Made by a program: the position numbers and the translations under genes
Shown: positions 38,301-46,600 of the stretch, piece by piece
How positions within the stretch are numbered: the first letter of the stretch is position 1
Layout of the letters: every line of letters starts with the position of its first letter
From: Diplonema japonicum
Taxonomy: Eukaryota; Euglenozoa; Diplonemea; Diplonemida; Diplonemidae
DNA length: 64,000 bases
Direction: 5' to 3'
Assembly (NCBI GenBank): GCA_964019335.1
Contig: OZ025660.1
Span: 1 to 64,000, forward strand
The notes under the pieces: generated by a model
Seen by the model: the letters and a program-made list of their open reading frames with translations, nothing else
The model's database searches: none
Told to the model about the DNA's origin: nothing

Positions 38301-39569
38301 CGTCACGAACCTCCCCTCGAGAATGGGAAGGTGCGGTCTGCGGTGTCTGCCGTCCAGCTTCTTCACCGCCCTAAACGCAGACCCGAGGTCCTTGCTCCGA
38401 CTGAGGTCAGCCGCCATCTCACCCCAGGCCGCGCGCTTCGACTCGGTCAAGAGTTGATTCACCTCTTTGACCTTCGCCTTGTACACCGCCGCTACGCTGT
38501 CATCCTCTGTCTCAGCCGACTTGAGGAAGCGATCCCGCAGGGCGTTCCGTTCTTCGAAAGCGTCTTCGAGTTCGGCCGTCCACCAGGGGGTCGGGCCTCG
38601 TCGCACTCCGCAAAGCGGAATGTGGTCGTCAGCTGCATGCAGAAGAGCCTCTGTTACCTCCTTCGTGAAGGAGTCAATGTGACCCTTCGTGTCGATCTTG
38701 GTCAGAAGGGCGGCAGCGGCCGCGGAGAAGTCGTCCCACCTGGCCTTTTTGAAGTTCCAGGTAGGGCAGGGGCGCTCCGAGCAGTAGGCGTCCTCAAGCG
38801 GCAAGCGGAAGGAAACCGGGCTGTGATCAGAGCCCCACGTCCCCAACGTCCTCGGCTCCAGTTCCGCACAACGTCCCACCACCAGGTCCAGAACGCGTGG
38901 CGGTGAGTCCCGCGTAGGCTCGTCACGGTTGTTGTAGACCGTGTAGCCGTGGGTGTCAAGCCAGTCCCTGACCACGTTCCCCCTTTCGTTGGGCGTTGTC
39001 ACCTTGGCTTCCCAAGAGCTGTGGTGTGCGTTGAAGTCGCCAGCAACGATCGTGTTCTTCCCCGCAGGTAGGCTGCCCGGCCGTAGGTACTCGGGGTCCC
39101 TTGTTCCTCTGCTTATACTCACAGGCGTGAGGTACACGTTGGAGAGGGTGACCGGGACGCGCTTCACACAGGAGATCCTCACGTCTAATCGCTCAGTGAC
39201 ACTGTCACCTTCAGGGAGTACGAAAGGAGCTTCCTCCGAGGCAAGGCAGTCACGGACATACGTGATGACACCACCGCCTCTCGTCGCAGAGCCGTCCGTC
39301 ACCGGTGTTGTGCGGTCCCTCCTGTAGGACGTGTATCCAGGCAGGTATGGTGTCTCATGCCCCTCCCTAAGGTGTGTCTCCTGGATCATAATGATATCCA
39401 GCGTCAGTAGGACAGCGTGGTAGGACACGGTTGACCACTTGGCGGCAAGACCGTTGCAGTTCCAGGACAGGACCCTGAGTCCCTTCGGCTTCGGGGGTGG
39501 GAGCTTCTTAGGTGGACCGGGGTTCGTCTCAACCAGCCCAAGCAGCCCCAGCAGGTCCCTGGCCGACAT
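35397..39569 (-). CDS. Family B ORF2: APE-RT-RNase H polyprotein
   Basis: Intact 1390 codons from ATG 39569; the frame is open upstream to the UGA at 39711, so translation may begin earlier by readthrough. A 2A-like LLGLLGLVETNPGP lies near residue 6-19. APE motifs: SWNCNG, MIQETH, GDFNAHH and SDH. RT: YRPICLTS, FDFSSAFD, GVPQGSVLGPVLY and LYADDVAVVV. RNase H: AYTDGSV, CTDSLSLLDQL and HCGVPGNEAADRLA. The C-terminal finger is CPACGAQMSREHIVGGC. Domain order and RNase H suggest the I/Ingi-type group of non-LTR elements; exact clade unproven. It nicks the target, reverse transcribes in place and removes template RNA. Confidence 0.93.
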   Translation of the reverse strand: MSARDLLGLLGLVETNPGPPKKLPPPKPKGLRVLSWNCNGLAAKWSTVSYHAVLLTLDIIMIQETHLREGHETPYLPGYTSYRRDRTTPVTDGSATRGGGVITYVRDCLASEEAPFVLPEGDSVTERLDVRISCVKRVPVTLSNVYLTPVSISRGTRDPEYLRPGSLPAGKNTIVAGDFNAHHSSWEAKVTTPNERGNVVRDWLDTHGYTVYNNRDEPTRDSPPRVLDLVVGRCAELEPRTLGTWGSDHSPVSFRLPLEDAYCSERPCPTWNFKKARWDDFSAAAAALLTKIDTKGHIDSFTKEVTEALLHAADDHIPLCGVRRGPTPWWTAELEDAFEERNALRDRFLKSAETEDDSVAAVYKAKVKEVNQLLTESKRAAWGEMAADLSRSKDLGSAFRAVKKLDGRHRRPHLPILEGRFVTDKAKADRLGAHFGKLYGQGGDGDAADVAPSTNVLGCHASTVYDLTRGLGRMKTRSAAGDDGIFAEMLLHLDQPSLGVLLLLLNRSWQAGIVPGAWKKGVIVPVAKAGKDATLLASYRPICLTSCLCKLLERMIEERLTFLLDSSASGVEGLHDSQAGFRRGRSTEEQVASLTGCLSRNKDSRRLSAALLFDFSSAFDLVQHEALLGMMRRKGIPEPFVEWTRSFLCGRTAAVMVGRSRGSTTKVRRGVPQGSVLGPVLYTIYVDELARLLVGMADLSVLYADDVAVVVSAGQGDLAGLERGAQAVMDAVEGWCGRRGMLLSSSKSQAVCVPYQKRLKVYFSSSRVPLCPGAFQDPVLNLGVGACGTLSGVRELSGFRVVEAGGKRSFDIPAAIRRSDIGYIAARPLPLCGSAKYLGVTVDSGLTFDEHAGDVLKRADKRLRVLRLLSGTTWGCKKATLRSLYLTYVLPLLRYCMGVYFARLRDSRVEELVGLHQRAAVLISGCWHGSGTAKVVAEAGLLPLRQMAEGAAAVLTAKSFCWRTSPVHREVLEQKRMTGMGNGWLRAGILALRRCGLQGWTTQEGFRKYDTFELLTASPKVAPWHAILVEFRTALPGRVTRSSPDVDKRKAAVEALAALPPGIHAYTDGSVVRDRQRWRGGAGVCLQLPRPHEPVSESFGVSNFCSSFRAEGLAVKVALDMVAALRSEHPTLADSRLSICTDSLSLLDQLRAGPTRQREKLDHETWELLVAAARAQGAPVILQFVPSHCGVPGNEAADRLAGEGTKRELTRPSLDYRSVRALVRRQIQQRSAVIVGEVAPRYARATGLRAACFPQSLPRLAETVISRLRVGHSALFFGFLQAAGPNRKKAELSCPACGAQMSREHIVGGCAVVGRGSLDAPNGRPSLVECLSKRVTQVFTLIADSGLLDWARSGVFTSPSAATAGTAAPSFIPPPPAVSLDAGPAAPVLR

Positions 39570-39713
39570 CCGTTCAAGTAAGGAAGGGATCAAGGAAGGG
39601 AGGACGTCGTACAAGTGATGTGGAAGGTGTCTCCTCGGCTGTATGCGCGGGAGACCAGGAGAGGGGGCGTGGTCGTCGATCTGCCGCCCCCCCTGCTCAG
39701 CGGGACCCCTTCA
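39570..39713 (-). other. In-frame UGA and linker between ORF1 and ORF2, family B
   Basis: AAT-TGA-AGG is followed by exactly 47 sense codons before the ORF2 ATG, the same number as in family A. The encoded linker shares RGPAEQG, QI, DHAPSP, LPRI and PRR with A despite many DNA differences. Confidence 0.85.
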
Positions 39714-39890
39714 ATTGGCAGGGGCGGGGGCCGGGCCCACAGAGGCTGCCCGTCCACGGCCGACCCCGTTGGGGGTAGCAGAGTCGCCAGCCAGCGACTG
39801 GGCGCGTCCCCTTCCGCCCCCTTGCTCCGTCGATGTCGGGTAGGGGCCTGGCGTGCTTACGCCCTGCGCCTGGTGCCCCTTCGTCCCTGA
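39711..39890 (-). pseudogene. Family B ORF1, C-terminal 59 codons
   Basis: An open frame ending in RAASVGPAPAPAN and TGA, matching the family A ORF1 end (GRSASMGPSN) with the preceding NGV and RGRA motifs. The rest of ORF1 is lost where copy C begins. Confidence 0.75.
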
Positions 39891-39989
39891 TTTTTTTTTT
39901 CAAAATACCAATGCAGGGCCGCCATGGAGAGCAACACCTGAGAAAAGGGGAAAAAAAAAGGTGAAGGGAAACCATGGGGAAATAGGAAG

Positions 39990-42251
39990 GCACCTGGCTG
40001 AAGGGGGACTCGAGACGAAGTGAAGTAGACCCCGAGCCGTTTCTGGGGGGGGACGCAGACTGCCTGCGTCTTGGACGTGCTCAGCAGCATGTCACGCTCC
40101 CTGCACCAGTCCTCAACCGCATCCACCACTGCTTGCGCCTTCAGCTCCAGCCCAGCCACGTCCCCTTGTCCAGAGGAGATCACGACCGCCACGTCGTCGG
40201 CGTAGAGCACCGAGACGTCCGCCAGTCCCTCCAGTCTCCTGGCGAGTTCGTCGACGTAGATGGTGTACAGGATGGGACCCAAGACAGAGCCCTGGGGGAC
40301 ACCCCGTCGCACCTTCGTCGTCGACCCCCTCGACCGTCCAATCGTGACCGCAGCAGTACGGCCGCATAGAAAGGACCGCGCCCACTCCACGAAGGGTTCG
40401 GGGAGACCCTTCCCTCGCATCTTGTCCAGCAGGGCACCATGGGGCACCAGGTCGAAGGCGGAAGAGAAGTCGAACAGCAGAGCGGCCGAGAGACGTCGAT
40501 CGTCTTTGTTCCTCGACATGCACTCAGTGAGGGTTGCCACCTGCTCCTCCGTGGAGCGGCCGCGTCTGAAACCAGCCTGGCTGTCGTGGAGTCCCTCGAC
40601 TCCCGTCCCATCCGCGTCAAGAAGAAACGTGAGCCTCTCCTCGATCATCCTCTCCAGCAGCTTGCAGAGGCAGCTGGTCAGGCAGATCGGCCGGTAGAAA
40701 GCCAAGAGAGTCGCATCTTTTCCAGGTTTCGGTACCGGGACGATCACTCCCTTCTTCCAGGCACCGGGAACGACACCCATCAGCCAGGAGCGATTGAGGA
40801 GTAGAAGGAGGACACCGAGGGAGTCCGAGTTCAGGTGTAGGAGCATCTCCGAGAAGATTCCGTCTTCCCCGGCCGCGCTGCGCGTCTTCATCCTTCTCAG
40901 GCCGCGGGTGAGGTCGTCCACGGTGAACGCTTGACACCCGAGTCTGCTTGCAGAAGGAGCGGCGTCCTTCGAGTTCTCGTCACCACGCCTGCCGTAGAGC
41001 TTAGCGAAGTGCGCCCCCAGCCGGTCGGCCTTCGCCTTGTCCACAAATCTTCCCTCGAGTACAGGAAGGTGTGTCTTTCGGTGCCTGCCGTCCAGCTTCT
41101 TCACTGCTCTGAACGCAGCCCCGAGGTCCTTGCTCCGGCTGAGGTCGGCCGCCATCCTTCCCCATGCCTCACGCTTCGTCTCGTCAAGAAGTCGGTTGAC
41201 TTCCTTCACCTTCGCCCTGTACTCCTCCACCACGTCCGCCTCTTGGAGCAGGAGTTCGCGCAGGGTGTTCCGCTCTTCGAAGGCGTCCTCGAGCTCAGCA
41301 GTCCACCAGGGGGTCGGGCCACGTCGCATCCCACAGAGGGGAATGTGGTCGTTCGCCGCAGTCAAAAGGGCTTGTGTAAACCCCTTCGTGACAGAGTCAA
41401 TCGGAGCCGCCATGTCAACACCAGCAAGCAGGCGGGCAACAGCAGCAGTGTAGTCATCCCATCTGGCTTTTCTGAAATTCCAGGTGGGGCAGGGGCGCTC
41501 CGAACGGTAGACGTCCTCAAGAGGCAGGTGAAAGGATACGGGACTATGATCGGAGCCCCACGTGCCCAGCGTCTTCGGCTCAAGCTTCGCGCAGCGCCCC
41601 ACAACCAGGTCCAGAACGTGTCGTGACGAGTCCCTCGTCGGTTCGTTGCGGTCGTTGTAGACGGAGTACCCGTGGGTGTCCAGCCAGTCCCTGACCACGT
41701 TCCCCCTCTCGTTCGGCGTCGTCACCGTGGCGTCCCAGGAGCTGTGGTGAGCATTGAAGTCACCCGCTATGACTGTGTTCTTCCCCATGGGAAGGCTGCC
41801 AGGCCGCAGGTACTCAGGGTCCCTCGTGCCCCTGCTCGCGCTTACCGGTGTAAGGTAAACGTTGGAGAGAGTGATCGGCTCACGCTTCTCGCAGGAGATC
41901 CTCACATCCAGTCTCTCAGTGAGCAAGATCGTGGCGGACATACGTGACAATACCACCACCCCTCGTCGCAGTGCCGTCAGTCACCAGTGTCAACCGATCC
42001 CTCCTGTATGACCTGTACCCAGGCAGGTGTGGTGTGTCGTGCCCTTCCCTCAGGTGCGTCTCCTGGCTCATGATGATGTCCAGCGACAAGAAGTCAGCAT
42101 GGCGAGATACGACGGTCCATTTCGCAACGAGGCCGTTGCAGTTCCACGAGACAACCTTGAGACCCTTAGGCGACGGGGGCGGCAGCTTCTTGGGTGGGCC
42201 AGGGTTTGTTTCGACCAGCCCAAGCAGCCCCAGCAGGTCCCTGACAGACAT
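39990..42251 (-). pseudogene. Family A ORF2 remains, copy C
   Basis: It retains the 2A-like start, most of APE, and RT up to just past YADD, but lacks the RT thumb, RNase H and zinc finger because of the internal deletion. A deletion near 41925 removes part of APE between RLTLVTDGTATRGGG and TERLDVRIS and shifts the frame. It is not functional. Confidence 0.88.
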
Positions 42252-42385
42252 CCTCCCGAGTAGGGTGGGGATCAGTGCAGAGTCGGTGAAGAAATAAAGA
42301 GGAGTCTCCTGGGGAGGATGCGAGGGAGACTAGGAGAGGGAGCATGGTCGTAGATCTGCTGCTCCCCCTGTTCTGCGGGGCCTCT

Positions 42386-42664
42386 TCAATTGGATGGACC
42401 CATGGAGGCAGAGCGCCCCTTGACCCCATCAGTGAAGAGACCCTTGGTCTCCGCGAACGACCCGGCCCGCCCCCTCGTACCCAGGTTCGTCATCGCAGCC
42501 TCAGAGGTCGTAGCGAGAGGAGGAGCCCCCTTCTTCCCCTTCCCTTTCCCCTTCCAGACAATGTCGTGTGTCGTCGTCGCCCCCGGTGTAGGGTCCCGCG
42601 GCACTGCCGCTCCCGTCGCCAGCGTGGCCGCCTGCGGCAGGAGGAAGCGGAGCGTCGTCCGCAG
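42386..42664 (-). pseudogene. Family A ORF1 C-terminal fragment, copy C
   Basis: The last about 90 codons of ORF1, ending in RSASMGPSN and TGA, with several substitutions against copy II. The 5' side is truncated at about 42664. Confidence 0.8.
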
Positions 42665-43153
42665 GCCGGCGAGAGTTTGTCCTCCAGACCCGCTCGGTGT
42701 TCTTCAGCTAGCGCATGAACGGCCTTACCCGACCGTCGGTTTGCCCTGAGGAAGTCCAGCCGGTCCTTCTTCTTTGCAGGCTCCGCCTGCCCGTCGCACC
42801 ACTGCCCGCGCTTCGCGCTCTTGGACCGCCATTCTACGAGGTGGTTCCGGCGCACGATCCGTGTTGGTCCTTACCAACTGCTGCCCAATTCCAAGCCACT
42901 TAAGCATCACGATTAACAAAGGACGCGATATCCCCTGTTGTCAGTTCGCCGGATGAGCAATACTCCGGTGAGTATCACGAGGAGGTAAGCAGCAATCCTA
43001 TACGTTTGGCCACTTAGGGCCTATTCTATATTTAGTGTAGTCCCACCAGGGGATGTCACTTGCAAACTATGCACGAGAACCTCAGGCCCCTAGAGGTGAT
43101 ATTGGTCAAATCTCGCGACTCACACATCAGTCGCCAAAACAGGGCAAAAAAAA
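42665..43153. other. Flank of tRNA-Arg with an unidentified open frame
   Basis: Next to the copy C breakpoint a minus-strand frame of about 64 codons (42855-42665) reads MRRNHLVEWRSKSAKRGQWC and continues basic and Arg/Lys-rich with LDFLRANRR. It may be a fragment of a host gene, but I do not recognise it. The rest (42900-43150) is unique sequence with no gene that I can see. Confidence 0.4.
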
Positions 43154-43226
43154 CACCCATGGTGGGGATCGAACCCACAATCTTTTGCTTAGGAAGCAAA
43201 CGCCTTATCCATTGGGCTACACGGGC
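43154..43226 (-). tRNA. tRNA-Arg (anticodon CCT)
   Basis: 73 bases: acceptor GCCCGTG/CATGGGT, D-arm with GCCCAATGGATAAGGC, anticodon arm TTTGC-TTCCTAA-GCAAA, T-arm GTGGG-TTCGATC-CCCAC, discriminator G, followed directly by a T8 terminator. The B box GGTTCGATCCC matches consensus. The sequence follows the usual eukaryotic tRNA-Arg(CCT) pattern. Two family A copies are stacked immediately 5' of base 1. Confidence 0.96.
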
Positions 43227-43234
43227 TTGTTTTC
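43227..43234. repeat. Target-site duplication at tRNA-Arg, 3' side of copy II
   Basis: Sense-strand GAAAACAA between the poly(A) of copy II and base 1 of tRNA-Arg. The same octamer occurs at 50863-50870 and 56645-56652. Confidence 0.88.
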
Positions 43235-43679
43235 TTTTTTTTTTTTTTTTTTCAAAATACCAATGCAGGGCCGCCATGGAGAGCAACACCTGAGAAAAGG
43301 GAAAAAAAAGGTGAAGGGAAACCATGGGGAAATAGGGAGGGCAAAGGACCAGGCTTCTGCAAGCAGGAGGAGCCCTGGTCCCCCACCAACCCGTGCTCTG
43401 CTTTGGGACAGCCGAAGAGGGCTGAATTACATTATTCCCTCAGTCAAGTGAGAGAAAAACGGGGGCCTACCTTCCAGCTGGATGTCCTTCTTTGGCTGGA
43501 ACCTCCGGCGGAAAGCCCCCCAGGGAGGTATTGCTCCTATTGAGCGAATCATTGGTGAGTGTGAAAATAAAAAAAAAAGGGGAAATGGGAAACAGTGAGA
43601 GGAAGGTGAAGGAAGGGAAAGGAAGGGAAAGGAAAGTGGAAAACACAACATTTCACTTTACACACACGCGGGCGATCCC

Positions 43680-46600
43680 TTAGCGCAGCACGGGGGCCGC
43701 GGGACCGGCGTCAAGAGAGACCGGAGGAGGGGGCGGCACGTTCGAAGGTGCAGTGACGTCTGTAGACGCCAGGGATGATGGCGAGGTGAACAGTCCGGAG
43801 CGTGACCAGGCGAGCAGGCCAGACTCAACAATGAGGTCGTAGATCTGGGTCACGCGTCTCGACAGGGAGAACGCTAGGGAGGGAGTACCAGCAGGAGTGT
43901 CGATCGCCCCCCTCCCGATCACAGGGCACCCACCGACAACATGCTCCCTGGACATCGGTGCTGCGTGGCAGGCTGGGCACCGGAGCACACCCTTGTGCTT
44001 CCTGTTCGGGCCAGCAGTCTGCAGGAAGCCGAAGAAGAGAGCCGAGTGACCAATCCGCAGCCGCGAGATGACCGTTTCAGCTTGTCTGGGGAAGCCAAGG
44101 GGGAAGTGCGCAGACCGAAGCTCGGTCGCCACCGCGTAGTTGTGGGCGAGGGATGTTATGAGCTCCGCGGACCTCCGCACCACCCACCGTCGCACCAGGG
44201 CCCTCACTGATCGGTAGTCAAGGGAGGGCCTGTCCTGCTTCCGCTTCGTTCCCTCCCCGGCCAGAGCGTCAGCCTTCTCGTTCCCGTCCACCCCACAGTG
44301 GGAGGGCACAAACTGGAGGACCACCGGTGTCCCCTGCGTGCGCGCCGCGGACACCAGCCGGCTCCACGTCTGGTGGTCGAGCTTCTCCCTCTGTCGCGTT
44401 GGGCCAGCTCGCAGCTGCTCGACGAGGGAGAGGGAGTCGGTGCAGATCGACAGCGGGGACTTCGCCAGCGAAGGGTGTGTTTTTCGGAGGGTAGCCACCA
44501 TATCCAGCGCCGTTTTCACAGCCATGCCCTCTGCCCGAAAAGATGAACAGAAGTCGTTGACGCCATGGCACACAGACACAGGGGTCAGGGGGGGAGGCAG
44601 CTGCAGATAAACCCCAGAGCCACCTTTCGCCTTCTGTCCGACCTGTACAACCGAGCCATCCGTGTAGGCATGGATGCCCGGGGGGAGAGCCGCAAGAGCA
44701 GCCTCGGCCGCCTTCCGCCTGTCCGCGTCTGGCGACGATCGCGTGACCCCGCCGGGGAGGTCAGTCCTGAAGTCGACCATGCCTGTCTGCCACGGGGCCG
44801 CCAGGGGCGTAGCCGACAGGTACTCGAAGTGCACCTTTGGTTCCAACCCGCATCGACGCAGTGCTTGGTAGCCAGAGCGCAGCCACCCACACCCCAGCCT
44901 GTTCGCCTGCTTCAGCTTGACCGTCTCCCTGTGAACCGGGGAAGACTGCCAGCAGAAGGCCTTCGCCGTCATCGTCGCCGCAGCACCCTCCGCCATTCTT
45001 TCGAGGGGAAGCAGTCCTGCCTCAGCTAGGAGCTTGTACCCTCCGGAGCCACTCCAGCAGCCCGTGATCAGCACCGCCGCCTCCTGGTGAAGCCCAGCCA
45101 GGTCCTTCCTCCCGACATCATCGAGCCTGCTGTAGTAGACCCCCATGCAGTAGCGCAGCAGCGGGAGGATGTACGTAACGTAGAGAGACCGCAGAGTGTC
45201 CCTCTTGCTGCCCCAGGACGTGCCGGACAAGAGCTTCAGCACCCTCAGCCTTTTGCTGGCCCGCCGTAGGATGTCCTGTGCGTGTTCACCGAACGTGAGC
45301 CCAGAGTCCACCGTAACCCCAAGGTACCTCGCGTGTTCAGACAGAGGCAGGGGACGGGCCGCAACGTAGTCCACGTCGGGCCGTCGCACGGCTGCATGCA
45401 TGTCCCGCACGCAGCGGATCCGCACACCACCCGCCTCCACAACCTGAAGGCCCGCCAGCTCCTGGTCCCCGGAGATCGTGCCATCGGCGTTCACCCCCAG
45501 GCCGAAGAGTGGGTTCTGGAAGGCACCTGGCTGAAGGGGGACTCGTGACGAAGTGAAGTAGACCCCGAGACGTTTCTGGGGGGGGACGCAGACTGCCTGC
45601 GTCTTGGACGTGCTCAGCAGCATGTCACGCTCCCTGCACCAGTCCTCAACCGCATCCACCACTGCCTGCGCCTTCCGCTCCAGCCCAGCCACGTCCCCTT
45701 GTCCAGAGGAGATCACAACCGCCACGTCGTCGGCGTAGAGCACCGAGACGTCCGCCAGTCCCTCCAGTCTCCTGGCGAGTTCGTCGACGTAGATGGTGTA
45801 CAGGATGGGACCCAAGACAGAGCCCTGGGGGACACCCCGTCGCACCTTCGTCGTCGACCCCCTCGACCGTCCAATCGTGACCGCAGCAGTACGGCCGCAT
45901 AGAAAGGACCGCGTCCACTCCACGAAGGGTTCGGGGAGACCCTTCCCTCGCATCTTGTCCAGCAGGGCACCATGGGGCACCAGGTCGAAGGCAGAAGAGA
46001 AGTCGAACAGCAGAGCGGCCGAGAGACGTCGATCGTCTTTGTTCCTCGACATGCACTCAGTGAGGGTTGCCACCTGCTCCTCCGTGGAGCGGCCGCGTCT
46101 GAAACCAGCCTGGCTGTCGTGGAGTCCCTCGACTCCCGTCCCGTCCGCGTCAAGAAGAAACGTGAGCCTCTCCTCGATCATCCTCTCCAGCAGCTTGCAG
46201 AGGCAGCTGGTCAGGCAGATCGGCCGGTAGGAAGCCAAGAGAGTCGCATCTTTTCCAGGTTTCGGTACCGGGACGATCACTCCCTTCTTCCAGGCACCGG
46301 GGACGACACCCATCAGCCAGGAGCGATTGAGGAGTAGAAGGAGGACACCGAGGGAGTCCGTGTTCAGGTGTAGGAGCATCTCCGAGAAGATTCCGTCTTC
46401 CCCGGCCGCGCTGCGCGTCTTCATCCTTCTCAGGCCGCGGGTGAGGTCGTCCACGGTGAAGGCTTGACACCCGAGTCTGCTTGCAGAAGGAGCGGCGTCC
46501 TTCGAGTTCCCGTCACCACGCCTGCCGTAGAGCTTAGCGAAGTGCGCCCCCAGCCGGTCGGCCTTCGCCTTGTCCGACACAAATCTTCCCTCGAGTACAG

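Larger units (their letters stand above)
34684..39890 (-). mobile_element. Family B retrotransposon (sister of A), 5' part missing
   Basis: Same layout as family A but clearly diverged throughout. ORF2 is intact, the 3' UTR (34695-35396) is longer, and the 3' terminus GGTGTTTTGAAG plus poly(A) is homologous to that of A. The tail is followed by ATCGCA, the base string found 5' of tRNA-Val, so B probably entered at tRNA-Val before copy I. At 39890 its ORF1 is cut by the tail of copy C, leaving only the last 59 codons. Confidence 0.88.
39891..42664 (-). mobile_element. Family A retrotransposon, copy C (deleted, 5'-truncated)
   Basis: The poly(A) and about 95 bases of 3' terminus are joined at about 39986 to the middle of ORF2, removing about 2.2 kb relative to copy II (about 43336 to 45518). 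ORF2 continues from 39990 to 42251 with several small deletions. The ORF1 end (42386-42664) then stops where sequence changes to unrelated DNA. The ORF1-ORF2 spacer is 134 bases, not 141, so the conserved frame is lost in this dead copy. Confidence 0.9.

Noticed and set aside
39570-39614. Family B ORF2 starting at 39614
   Set aside because: That codon is TTG; the first ATG in frame is at 39569, matching the family A start.
42900-43150. Spliceosomal RNA or 5S rRNA in the tRNA-Arg flank
   Set aside because: I compared it by eye with U1, U2, U4, U5 and 5S consensus segments on both strands and found no match.
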